Shown here piece by piece: positions 40,640 through 48,590 of a stretch of 64,000 nucleotides of DNA (the first letter of the stretch is position 1; each line of letters opens with the position of its first letter). Under the pieces are notes generated by a model. It searched no databases. It had not been told where the DNA came from and was given only the letters and a program-made list of their open reading frames with translations. This stretch comes from Burkholderiales bacterium. Lineage in GTDB: Bacteria; Pseudomonadota; Gammaproteobacteria; Burkholderiales; Burkholderiaceae_C. The position numbers were made by a program, and so were the translations under genes. The DNA is taken from positions 39,691-103,690 of the forward strand of contig JACPOI010000031.1 in NCBI GenBank assembly GCA_016185015.1, read 5' to 3'.

Positions 40640-40930
40640 TCCAAGCTAATCTTAGTGCCCTCTTGATTCGCCTCGGCCATGGCCTCCGGCTCAAGTTTCT
40701 CCGCATAACTGTTGAACCGTATGAACAAGTCCCAGCCTGCGAGCAGAACACCGCAAGAGGCGACGATGCACGACGCAAAGTACAACTGACGTGGGTCCTC
40801 GTGCGCGGCCTTGAAGGTTGCAACAAGTCCTTCAATGGCAAGCGCCACAACAACGACAACCAGAAATCTCGACAAGAACCGCTGCACCCGTGTAGGGCCG
40901 CTCACGTGAACGCGAGCGCTGCCAGTGATG
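40636..40930 (-). pseudogene. Membrane protein C-terminal fragment
   Basis: Reading leftwards, the frame gives hydrophobic SRFLVVVVVALAIEGLV, then HEDPRQLYFASCIVASCG and IRFNSYAEKLEPEAMAEAN. This looks like a genuine two-helix membrane protein end with a charged tail. The 5' end runs into the hydrogenase small-subunit relic without a convincing start, so it is probably truncated. Family not recognised. The stop overlaps that of the convergent upstream gene by 4 bases. Confidence 0.45.
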
Positions 40931-40974
40931 GACGCCGAGAAGCGCCGCAGCCCCTGTCCGCTATGGCCGCTGCA

Positions 40975-41161
40975 GCCGTGGCTGGTTGCCGGCATCGGCC
41001 AGCGAGATCATTGACACCACAATGTCTTCGGCCAGCGGGGTGGGTCGAGCGGATGGAGTCCTCGGAACAACAGGTGTACTCCAGCCCATAACGCCACAGC
41101 ATCGGTGTGCGCGGCTTGTTCTCATGCCCTGGCGGCGCGTCACCTCGTAGAACGACTTCAT
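40975..41161 (-). pseudogene. hupS: Membrane-bound [NiFe] hydrogenase small subunit relic (HupS/HoxK type)
   Basis: The minus strand starts [12 protein letters not shown], the Tat-signal start of HupS/HoxK. After a deletion of the hydrophobic signal region it reads [18 protein letters not shown] in a second frame, then IRSTHP. It returns to the first frame with [12 protein letters not shown]. In intact proteins these blocks are E-N-K-P-R-T-P-V-L-W-L-H-G-L-E-C-T-C-C and a following S-M-I-S-L. The first cluster cysteine is now tyrosine. Two frame changes and a large deletion make this a clear relic of a group 1 membrane-bound hydrogenase distinct from the intact one at 56764-59349. Confidence 0.8.
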
Positions 41162-41530
41162 GTAGATGTCTCCGGGCCTTGACCTCGGATGCCCGGAATG
41201 GCGTGATGGGTCGTCACTTCTTGCTCACGCTTCGTGCCAGCTGCGTTCGAACCTCCGCGAAACACGGATGACTGGCTGGCAAATCCTTGATTTGTTTCCT
41301 TTTTTCAGGCGATTTAGGGTCTCGGTCAGCCGCGTCCACAATGTTTGACAGGCAAGTACATTGGCACGCAACCGCGCGGTGCGCCAACAAATAGCCAGCC
41401 GGCTAGATAGCAAACTTAGTTTTCATAAGGTGTTTACCTAATAGACGTTCTCGAGCCGTTGGTTAATCTTGCGATAGCAGCTAGTAGCGAACCCCGGCGT
41501 GGCCCAAGAGCCAGCAAGGAGACAAAATTT
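41162..41530. other. Non-coding leader before the hydrogenase accessory genes
   Basis: No convincing gene. Base composition is more AT-rich than the flanks, as expected for a promoter region. A sigma-54 -24-like TTGGCACG lies at 41361-41368, but the -12 GC dinucleotide is not at the required spacing (N9 or N11, not N10). AAGGAG before the TPR gene lies at about 41516-41521. Confidence 0.4.
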
Positions 41531-42589
41531 ATGGAGACAAGCACGGCGCCCGCTTCGGGCCGACCGGATGGCCGAAGCCTCTTCACGGTGGCCGACGCCG
41601 AGGTGCAATCGGCGCTGGCTCTGGCGGAAGACGGCGAGGCCGCGCCCGAGGAACGGGCCGAGATGCTGATGGAGATCGCCCGCGGTCTGCAGATCAAGCC
41701 GCGCTCGCCGCGCCAGTTGCACGATGCGGTGGCGCTGTACGAGCGGGCACTGGCGCTGGTTCCACCCACGTTCGCGTTGCTGGCCGCGCGCATTCGAGCC
41801 CGCCAGGGCACGGCCTACCAGACCCTGCCCGATGGTGGTACCGCCGCACTCGAATCGGCGCGCGACTGTTTCGAGGCCGCTCGCGCCGACCTGGCCACCC
41901 ATGGCCTGGCCGAAGAAGTGGCCGAACTCGACCTGAACCTGGGCCTCGTGACGCAGACGCTTTGCGCTGCTCACCGGGCGACGATCCAGGAGGCGATCGC
42001 GCATTACCACCGCGCCCTGCGCGTGTTCACCAAACAAGCTTGGCCGCGCGAGTTCTCGATCCTGCACAACAACCTGGCGATCGCCTACCTCTCGATTCCG
42101 GCCACCGACGAACGTGCGCGCATGCGCGAGGCGCTCGCCGTGCAGTCGTTCGAGGAGGTGCTCGGCATCGTGACGCTGGTGGACCATCCCAGCGAGTACG
42201 CGATGACGCAGAACAACCTCGGCAACGCGCTGCAGTACGCGCCGAGCAGTCATCCCGTGGCCAACCTGCTGCGTGCAGTGGAGGCGTACGACGAGGCGCT
42301 GAAGGTGCGCAACCCGCGCGACATGCCGGTGGAGTACGCCAACACCGCGGCCAACAAGGCCAATGCCCTGCTCAACCTGCCGGACGACCCCGAGCACCCC
42401 GAGCTGGGCAACCCGGGCAACACCGCGAAGGCGCGTGCGCTGTATCGGGAGGCGCAACGACTCTTTCAGTCCGCGGGCCTGGACGACGCTGCGGCCACGG
42501 TGGCCGACGCACTCGCCGGCATCGATGCCTCGCACGCCGACTTCGGCGCCTCACGCGTCCCCGGTGATGCCGGGCCGACCGAACATTGA
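41531..42589 (+). CDS. Tetratricopeptide-repeat protein, hydrogenase-associated
   Basis: A 352-residue soluble helical protein with several TPR-like units, for example DAVALYERALALVPP, EAIAHYHRALRVF, LHNNLAIAYLSIP, MTQNNLGNALQYAP and EAYDEALKVRNP. It probably acts as a protein-protein scaffold. First gene of the plus-strand accessory group, with a clear AAGGAG site. TPR genes next to NifU-Rieske and NHL genes are seen in group 1h hydrogenase neighbourhoods. Exact role unknown. Confidence 0.8.
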   Translation: METSTAPASGRPDGRSLFTVADAEVQSALALAEDGEAAPEERAEMLMEIARGLQIKPRSPRQLHDAVALYERALALVPPTFALLAARIRARQGTAYQTLPDGGTAALESARDCFEAARADLATHGLAEEVAELDLNLGLVTQTLCAAHRATIQEAIAHYHRALRVFTKQAWPREFSILHNNLAIAYLSIPATDERARMREALAVQSFEEVLGIVTLVDHPSEYAMTQNNLGNALQYAPSSHPVANLLRAVEAYDEALKVRNPRDMPVEYANTAANKANALLNLPDDPEHPELGNPGNTAKARALYREAQRLFQSAGLDDAAATVADALAGIDASHADFGASRVPGDAGPTEH

Positions 42590-42645
42590 CCAGAACTCCT
42601 GGTTCAGGAGCATCCACCAAACCATTGACCAACATGGAGCAAACG

Positions 42646-42837
42646 ATGACTGTGACCCTCGTATTGATGTGCCTGGCCGCCGTGCTGGCGGGCGCGGCGG
42701 GCGGTGCCGCAACCGGCGTGAAGCTCGGCGGCCAGGCGATGGGCAACGAGATCGCCGCCTTCATGGGCGCCTTCTTCGGCCTCGCCGCAGTGGTGCCCGC
42801 CGCGGTGGTGGCCGTGCTGATCCACGCTTTGCGCTGA
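42646..42837 (+). CDS. Tiny membrane protein A, hydrogenase-associated
   Basis: A 63-residue protein with two hydrophobic segments (VTLVLMCLAAVLAGAAGG and AAFMGAFFGLAAVVPAAVVA). The ATG at 42646 is chosen because GGAGCAAACG lies directly upstream, identical to the ribosome site of the next gene; an earlier ATG overlaps that site. Family not recognised. It may help anchor the soluble hydrogenase or its electron carrier to the membrane (inference). Confidence 0.65.
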   Translation: MTVTLVLMCLAAVLAGAAGGAATGVKLGGQAMGNEIAAFMGAFFGLAAVVPAAVVAVLIHALR

Positions 42838-42856
42838 ACGCGCCAAGGAGCAAACG

Positions 42857-43075
42857 ATGTTCGATATGGTGCTCAATTCGATCAAGCTGTTCGTCGCCGG
42901 CAAGCTGTTCCGCGACAACTGGGCGTTCTTCCGCCAGCTCGGCGCCGGCTTTGCCGTGACGCTCGCGCTGATGCTCGCGCTCGGCTGGCTGAACCCCTGG
43001 CTCGGCATGGTGGCCGGTGGTGCCTTCGGCGGCGCGCTGATGCCGTGGCTGTTCCGCAACCTCAAGTACAACTGA
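42857..43075 (+). CDS. Tiny membrane protein B, hydrogenase-associated
   Basis: A 72-residue protein: an amphipathic start (MFDMVLNSIKLFVAGKLFRDNW) and one or two membrane segments (GFAVTLALMLALGW, GMVAGGAFGGALMPWLF), ending in basic RNLKYN. Preceded by AAGGAGCAAACG. It pairs with the previous tiny gene in the same likely transcript. Function unknown. Confidence 0.65.
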   Translation: MFDMVLNSIKLFVAGKLFRDNWAFFRQLGAGFAVTLALMLALGWLNPWLGMVAGGAFGGALMPWLFRNLKYN

Positions 43076-43095
43076 AGAACCCGAGGCCCAGCCCC

Positions 43096-43980
43096 GTGAA
43101 CGCAGCGACCCACGACGACAGCGAGCGGCTGGCCCACATGGCCACCGAGGTGGCGGCGCTGCAGGCCATCGGCCAGGCCTGGCCGCTGGAGCAGCGCGCC
43201 GTGCTCGACAACCTGCGCGGCGCCATTGAGGCCCTGCACCGCGAGGCGCTGGTGCGCCTGCTCAAGGGGCTGCGCGACGAGCCGGCGGCCGCGGCCCGGC
43301 TGCGCGAGCTGGCGTCGGACCCGTTCATTTATGGCGTCCTGCGGCTGCATGGTCTGGTGCGCGAGCCGCTGGAGGCGCGGGTCCGCGCCGCGCTGGAGTC
43401 GGTCGCACCGATGCTGGCCGAGCATGCCGGCGGTGTCGAGCTGGTGGCGATCAAGCTGCCCGACACCGTCGAGGTGCGCTTGACCGGCAGCTGCCAAAGC
43501 TGTCCGGCATCGGGCCAGACGCTGTCCGAAGGCGTGGAGCGTGCGATCAAGGAGCATGCGCCGGAGATCGTCCGCGTCGTCCAGGTGCGGCGCTCGGCCG
43601 AAACGCGGGCGCCCGGCGAAGCGGTGCCGATTCATTTCGTCAGCCCCTTCGCCAAGGCCGAGGATCGTGGCTTCGTCGATCTTTGCGCCGTGGACGAACT
43701 GCCGCAAGGCCAGGTGGCGGCGCGTACGCTGCGCGACGAGGCCTTGCTGCTCTACCGCGACGGCTCGCAGGTGTTTTGCGTGGCGAACGCCTGCGCGCAT
43801 CTCGGCATGCCACTGGACGATGGCGCTGTCGCCGAAGGCGTGATCGAGTGCCCGCATCACGGCTTCCGCTACCGCCTGGATACCGGCGAATGCCTCGACG
43901 TGCCCGAGGTGCAACTGGTGGTGCACGCCGTTCGTGTGCGCGGTGGGCGCGTCGCGGTGAAGCTGGGAGCGTCGGCATGA
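43096..43980 (+). CDS. NifU-Rieske fusion protein, hydrogenase-associated
   Basis: A 294-residue fusion. Residues about 95-165 form a NifU C-terminal-like domain with GSCQSCPASG (C133, C136). Residues about 180-290 form a Rieske [2Fe-2S] domain with C233-A-H235 and C252-P-H-H255. The start is a GTG. Iron-sulfur proteins of this kind accompany group 1h hydrogenases in actinobacteria and in Ralstonia, where they are thought to deliver electrons or clusters. The stop overlaps the NHL gene start (ATGA). Confidence 0.88.
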   Translation: MNAATHDDSERLAHMATEVAALQAIGQAWPLEQRAVLDNLRGAIEALHREALVRLLKGLRDEPAAAARLRELASDPFIYGVLRLHGLVREPLEARVRAALESVAPMLAEHAGGVELVAIKLPDTVEVRLTGSCQSCPASGQTLSEGVERAIKEHAPEIVRVVQVRRSAETRAPGEAVPIHFVSPFAKAEDRGFVDLCAVDELPQGQVAARTLRDEALLLYRDGSQVFCVANACAHLGMPLDDGAVAEGVIECPHHGFRYRLDTGECLDVPEVQLVVHAVRVRGGRVAVKLGASA

Positions 43981-45155
43981 ACGGCATCGCGGCTGCCGCG
44001 CCCGTCAAGGTATCGCTCGCACGGCCGCGCGAGCGCGCAGTTGCCCCGGCGGCGCTTGCCGCGGCCGGCGCGCGTGTCATTCTCGGCCTGCACGACCCGC
44101 TGTCCGGCGTCGCCCTGACGCCCGCCGCAAACACCCTGTTCGGACCTCGCGGCGCGGCGGTGACCGCCGACGGCGCCTTGTGGGTTGCCGACACCGGCCA
44201 CCACCGGCTGCTGGGCTGGCCGGCGGTGCCTACCGGCGATGGCGAACCCGCTTCGTGGGTGATCGGACAACCCGGCTTCGACCGCGAGGGCCGCAATGCG
44301 CATGCCGAGGTCAACGGCGCCAGCTTGAACGTGCCCACCGGCGTGTGCGCTTGCGGCGAGGGCCTTGCAGTCGCCGACGCGTGGAACCACCGCGTGCTGA
44401 TCTGGCACCGTGCGCCGCGGCACAGTCAACAGCCGGCCGACGTGGTGCTGGGCCAGGCCGATGCGCACGCCGGGTTGGCCAACCGCGGGCTCGACACGCC
44501 TGCGGCCGACACCCTGCACTGGCCGTATGGCGTGTTCTGGGACGGTGCGCGCCTGTGGGTGGCCGACACCGGCAACCGCCGCGTGCTGCGCTTCGACGGC
44601 CTGCCGGCGCGTGACGGGCAGCGCGCCAACCTCGTGCTCGGCCAGCCGGACTTCGTGCACCGCGACGAAAACGCCGGTGGCGTCACGCAGGCCACGATGC
44701 GCTGGCCCCATGCGCTCGCCGTCTGGCAGGGGCATCTATGCGTGGCCGATGCCGGCAACAACCGCCTGCTGCTGTGGCGCGGCGACCCGGCCAGCAACAT
44801 GGCGCGCAGCGACCTCATCATCGGTCAAGGCGAGATTGACGCGCTGGATCACAACCGTGGTGAGTACTTTCCCAGCGCCCGCAGCCTGAACATGCCTTAC
44901 GGCCTGGCGGTGCATGAAGACCGGCTCTTCGTTGCCGACACCGCCAACTCACGCGTGCTGCGCCTGGACGCACCTGCCGAGCGCGAGGCGCGCGCGGTGG
45001 CCGGGCAGGCGAGTTTCGTCGACAAGGGTGACAACCGCTGGCTGCCGGCGGTGCGCGACTCGCTGTGCTGGCCGTATGCCATCGCGATTCAAGGCAACAC
45101 CGCGATCATCGTCGACTCGGGCAACAACCGCATCCTGTTGTGGGACGTCGCGTGA
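43977..45155 (+). CDS. NHL-repeat beta-propeller protein, hydrogenase-associated
   Basis: A 392-residue protein with repeated NHL blades: LWVADTGHHRLLGW, LAVADAWNHRVLIWH, LWVADTGNRRVLRFD, LCVADAGNNRLLLW, LFVADTANSRVLRLD and AIIVDSGNNRILLWD. These give a six-bladed propeller, probably a protein-interaction surface. No signal peptide. Translationally coupled to both the NifU-Rieske gene and hypF. Its co-occurrence with these genes suggests a role in hydrogenase electron transfer or assembly. Confidence 0.85.
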   Translation: MNGIAAAAPVKVSLARPRERAVAPAALAAAGARVILGLHDPLSGVALTPAANTLFGPRGAAVTADGALWVADTGHHRLLGWPAVPTGDGEPASWVIGQPGFDREGRNAHAEVNGASLNVPTGVCACGEGLAVADAWNHRVLIWHRAPRHSQQPADVVLGQADAHAGLANRGLDTPAADTLHWPYGVFWDGARLWVADTGNRRVLRFDGLPARDGQRANLVLGQPDFVHRDENAGGVTQATMRWPHALAVWQGHLCVADAGNNRLLLWRGDPASNMARSDLIIGQGEIDALDHNRGEYFPSARSLNMPYGLAVHEDRLFVADTANSRVLRLDAPAEREARAVAGQASFVDKGDNRWLPAVRDSLCWPYAIAIQGNTAIIVDSGNNRILLWDVA

Positions 45156-47584
45156 TGAGCGCCGCGCCCGCCACCGCAGTGCTGACCGATCGACCCCATG
45201 CGGCGCCGATGTGCGGCGCACGCTTGCAGGTGCGCGGCATCGTTCAGGGTGTCGGCTTCCGGCCGCAGGTGCTGCACCTGGCGCGCGCGCTCGGCGTGGT
45301 GGGCAGCGTTCACAACGAAGGCACGATGGCCATCGTCGAAGCCTTTGGCCCCGGGCCGGCGCTCGCCGAGTTCGAGCAGCGGCTGCGCACGCTCGACCAC
45401 GGCGGCGCCCGCATCGATGCGCTGCTCGCGCAGCCGCTCGCCGTGCCGGCGGCGCTGCCTTCGACCTTCTCGATCGCCGACAGCGCGCTGGCGCAGCCGG
45501 GCCTCGGCGTGGCGCCCGACTGGGCCATCTGCCCGGCGTGTTGTGCCGAGACACTGGATCCTTTCGCGCGCCGCTACCGCTATGCGTTCACCGCGTGCAC
45601 CGCCTGCGGCCCGCGCCTGAGCGTGTTCGAACGCGCCCCCTACGACCGCGCGCGTACGACGATGGCGCCCTTCCCGTTGTGTGCGGCCTGCGCGCGCGAA
45701 TACGGCGACACCGACGACCGGCGCTTCCACGCCCAGGCGATGGCCTGCCACGCCTGCGGCCCGCGCGCCACGCTGCGCCGTATCGACGGCAAGCCCTTCA
45801 GCCTGGAGGCCATGACCGCGCTCGACGACGCGGATGGCGCCACATCGTTGCTGGGGCGCGGCGAGTTGGTGCTGATCAAGGGCCTGGGCGGCTACCAGAT
45901 CGCCTGTGACGCGACACACGCCGACGCGGTGGCGCGGTTGCGCGCACTCAAGCGCCGCGAAGGCAAGCCCTTCGCGTTGCTGGTGCGTGACGTCGAGATG
46001 GCGCGCCAGTGGTGCCTGTGCGACGACGTGGCCGAGGCCGCGCTCGCCAGCCCGGCCGCGCCGATCGTTTTGCTGCCGCGGCGCGCCGATGCACCGCTGG
46101 CCGACGGCGTCGCACCCGGCCTGCCGACGCTGGGCGTGATGCTGCCAAGCACTGCTCTGCACCTGCTGCTGATGCGGCGCCGCAAGGCGCCGATCGTGCT
46201 GACCAGCGGCAACCTGAGCGAAGAGCCGCAAGCGATACGGCTGGACGAAGCTTCGGCCCGCCTGGGCCCCTCCATCGCGTGGGTGCTCGACCACGACCGT
46301 GCGATCCAGCGGCGGGTGGACGATTCGGTCGGCCGCGTCGTCGGCGGCGCCTTCCGGGTCATGCGTCGCGCGCGTGGCTACGCCCCGGCGCCGCTGCCGC
46401 TGCCCGAGGGTTTCGACCACCGCACCAAGGTGCTGGCGCTCGGCGGCGACCTGAAGAACACCTTCGCGCTGGTGCGCGATGGGCAGGCGGTGCTGTCCCA
46501 GCACATCGGCGACCTGCACGATGCCGCCTGCCTGGCCGACCAGCGGCGTGCGCTGGCCGACTACCTCGCGTTCTACGCCTTCGAGCCCGACCTCGTCGCC
46601 TGCGATCTGCATCCGGGTTATGCCTCGACGCAGCTCGCGCACGAGCGCTGGGCCGACCGACAGGTCGGCGTCGGTCACCACCATGCGCACATCGCCGCCT
46701 GCCTGGGCGAGCACGGGTGGCCGCTGCACGGCGGCAAGGTGCTCGGCATAGCGCTCGACGGCATCGGCATGGGCGAGGACGGCAGCTTCTGGGGCGGCGA
46801 GTTCCTGCTCGCCGACTACCGGCAGGCGCAACGCGTGGGCACCTTCAAGCCGGTGGCCCTGCCGGGCGGCGACCTGGCGGCACGCGAGCCCTGGCGCAAC
46901 ACCTATGCGCAGTTGATGGCCGAGATGGGTTGGCCGCGCTTCACGAGCAACTATGACGAGCTGGAGCTGCACCGCTTCCTCAGCGCCAAGCCGCGCGAGA
47001 TGCTTGATGCGATGCTTGCCAAACCGGCCCTGGCGCCGCGTGCCAGCAGCGTCGGGCGCTTGTTCGATGCGGTAGCGGCTGCCATCGGCATCTGCCGCGA
47101 CAACGTGGCCTACGAAGGCGAGGCAGCGATGGGCCTGGAATCTCTGGTCACCGCGCAAGACCTCGACGAGAGCGCCGACCTCGACTACCCGTTCGCGATT
47201 CCTCGCTTGGACAAGGGCAAGGGCCTGCCCTACGTCGAGCCTCTGGGCATGTGGCAGGCCCTGCTCGGCGACCTGATTCTGGCCACACCCGCGGCCCGCA
47301 TCGCTGCGCGCTTTCACCGCGGGCTGGCGGCGGTCATCGTGCGCATGGCGCAGCAAGAGGCCGAACGTCACGAGCTGACGACCGTTGCCCTGGGCGGCGG
47401 CGTGTTCCAGAACAAGGTGCTCACCGAACTCGTTCTGCGCGGGCTCGAGGCGGCGGGGCTGAAGGCCCTGCTGCCGCGCCAGGTGCCGGTGAACGACGGC
47501 GGGCTTGCCTGGGGCCAGGCGCTGATCGCACTGGCCCGCGCCAGCCAGGACGAACAACGACAGGAGAAGATCCCATGTGTCTAG
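45155..47584 (+). CDS. hypF: Hydrogenase maturation carbamoyltransferase HypF
   Basis: Makes the cyanide ligand precursor of the NiFe site from carbamoyl phosphate. 809 residues. Domain order: acylphosphatase (RGIVQGVGFRPQV), two zinc-finger-like CxxC pairs (CPACCAETLD, CTACGPR, CAACAREYG, CHACGPR), a YrdC-like domain (LIKGLGGYQIACDA) and a Kae1-like C-terminus (VGHHHAHIAACLGEHG). The ATG giving MSAAPATAVL overlaps the NHL stop. It is somewhat longer than the usual 750 residues. Its end overlaps hypC. Confidence 0.97.
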   Translation: MSAAPATAVLTDRPHAAPMCGARLQVRGIVQGVGFRPQVLHLARALGVVGSVHNEGTMAIVEAFGPGPALAEFEQRLRTLDHGGARIDALLAQPLAVPAALPSTFSIADSALAQPGLGVAPDWAICPACCAETLDPFARRYRYAFTACTACGPRLSVFERAPYDRARTTMAPFPLCAACAREYGDTDDRRFHAQAMACHACGPRATLRRIDGKPFSLEAMTALDDADGATSLLGRGELVLIKGLGGYQIACDATHADAVARLRALKRREGKPFALLVRDVEMARQWCLCDDVAEAALASPAAPIVLLPRRADAPLADGVAPGLPTLGVMLPSTALHLLLMRRRKAPIVLTSGNLSEEPQAIRLDEASARLGPSIAWVLDHDRAIQRRVDDSVGRVVGGAFRVMRRARGYAPAPLPLPEGFDHRTKVLALGGDLKNTFALVRDGQAVLSQHIGDLHDAACLADQRRALADYLAFYAFEPDLVACDLHPGYASTQLAHERWADRQVGVGHHHAHIAACLGEHGWPLHGGKVLGIALDGIGMGEDGSFWGGEFLLADYRQAQRVGTFKPVALPGGDLAAREPWRNTYAQLMAEMGWPRFTSNYDELELHRFLSAKPREMLDAMLAKPALAPRASSVGRLFDAVAAAIGICRDNVAYEGEAAMGLESLVTAQDLDESADLDYPFAIPRLDKGKGLPYVEPLGMWQALLGDLILATPAARIAARFHRGLAAVIVRMAQQEAERHELTTVALGGGVFQNKVLTELVLRGLEAAGLKALLPRQVPVNDGGLAWGQALIALARASQDEQRQEKIPCV

Positions 47585-47856
47585 GAATCCCGGGCCGCAT
47601 CGAGGCCATCACCCGCCCCGAAGCCAAGCTCGCCCTGGTGGACGTACTCGGCGTCAAGCGCGAGATCAACATCGCCTGCATCGTGCGCGAAGGCGAGCCG
47701 CTCGAGGAATGCATCGGCGCCTGGGTGCTCGTTCACGTGGGCTTCGCGATGAACCGCGTCGACGAGCACGAGGCGATGTTGACGCTGCAATTGCTCAAGG
47801 AACTCGGCGACGCGCAGGTCGAACTCGAGAGCTACAAGACACGGGCCGTGGTGTGA
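47575..47856 (+). CDS. hypC: Hydrogenase maturation chaperone HypC
   Basis: A 93-residue chaperone that carries the Fe(CN)2CO unit with HypD. It has the invariant MCLGIPGRI start with the essential second-position cysteine, and GAWVLVHVGFAMNRVDE. CAGGAGAAG is the ribosome site. Overlaps hypF by 10 bases and the next gene by 4. Confidence 0.96.
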   Translation: MCLGIPGRIEAITRPEAKLALVDVLGVKREINIACIVREGEPLEECIGAWVLVHVGFAMNRVDEHEAMLTLQLLKELGDAQVELESYKTRAVV

Positions 47857-48590
47857 ACGCATCGAAGGACAAGGCGGCACTCGGCGCCCTGTACCCGCAT
47901 CTCGCGCCTCGCGCGGCGACCACGGGCGAAGCTGCGCAGGATGCACGCGACGCACTGCGCCTCGAAGCGGCGCTGCGCGAAGCGATGGTGGCCAAGTGGC
48001 GCGACAGTGTGGCCGTGAAGACCCGCTTCTTCGAGGCCCACGGCAACGATGTGCTGCGTGCGGCCCAGTTGCTGGCCGAGGGCTTTCGTCACGGCGGGCG
48101 CCTGTACACCATGGGCAACGGCGGCTCGAGCTGCGACGCTGCGCATGTCGCCGTCGAGTTCCAGCATCCGGTGACCGCCGGGCGCCCTGCGCTCCCGGCG
48201 CACAACTTGGCTCAGGACATGGCCATGCTGACCGCCGTCGGCAACGACGTCGGCTTCGACGAGGTGTTCGCGCGCCAGATGCCGGGGCTGGTGAAGGCCG
48301 GCGACATGGTGCTGGGCGTGTCCACCAGCGGTAACTCGCGCAATGTGTTGCGCGGTCTCGAGGCCGCGCACGATCTGCAAGCCAGCACGCTGGCGCTGGC
48401 CGGTGGCGATGGCGGTGCGATGGCGCGCTCGGCGAGCGTCGATCTCACCCTGCTCGTGGACAGCGACAGCATCCACCGCATCCAGGAGACGCATGTGGCG
48501 ATCTACCACGTGCTGTGGGACCTCGTGCACAGCCTGCTGGCCGACGACCGGCCGGCGCGCGCGTCGGCCCCGAAAGGAAGAACTCCATGA
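47853..48590 (+). CDS. SIS-domain phosphoheptose-isomerase-like protein between hypC and hypD
   Basis: A 245-residue SIS-domain protein like GmhA (sedoheptulose 7-phosphate isomerase). TMGNGGSSCDAAHVAVEF and GVSTSGNSRNVLRGLEAA are the sugar-phosphate binding motifs. The GTG start overlaps the hypC stop (GTGA) and the end overlaps hypD (ATGA), so it is locked into the hyp operon. Its relation to hydrogenase maturation is unknown; sedoheptulose 7-phosphate is also a Calvin intermediate. Confidence 0.85.
   Translation: MNASKDKAALGALYPHLAPRAATTGEAAQDARDALRLEAALREAMVAKWRDSVAVKTRFFEAHGNDVLRAAQLLAEGFRHGGRLYTMGNGGSSCDAAHVAVEFQHPVTAGRPALPAHNLAQDMAMLTAVGNDVGFDEVFARQMPGLVKAGDMVLGVSTSGNSRNVLRGLEAAHDLQASTLALAGGDGGAMARSASVDLTLLVDSDSIHRIQETHVAIYHVLWDLVHSLLADDRPARASAPKGRTP

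Noticed and set aside
41225-41413. Minus-strand 62-codon frame in the hydrogenase leader
   Set aside because: No ribosome site and no motif; it overlaps the likely promoter region and appears to be a chance frame.
45089-47557. Very long minus-strand open frame opposite hypF (over 800 codons)
   Set aside because: It is a shadow of hypF in GC-rich DNA, rich in Arg, Gln, His and Val, with no domain motif. Similar antisense frames opposite cbbF, cbbK and pyk were rejected for the same reason.
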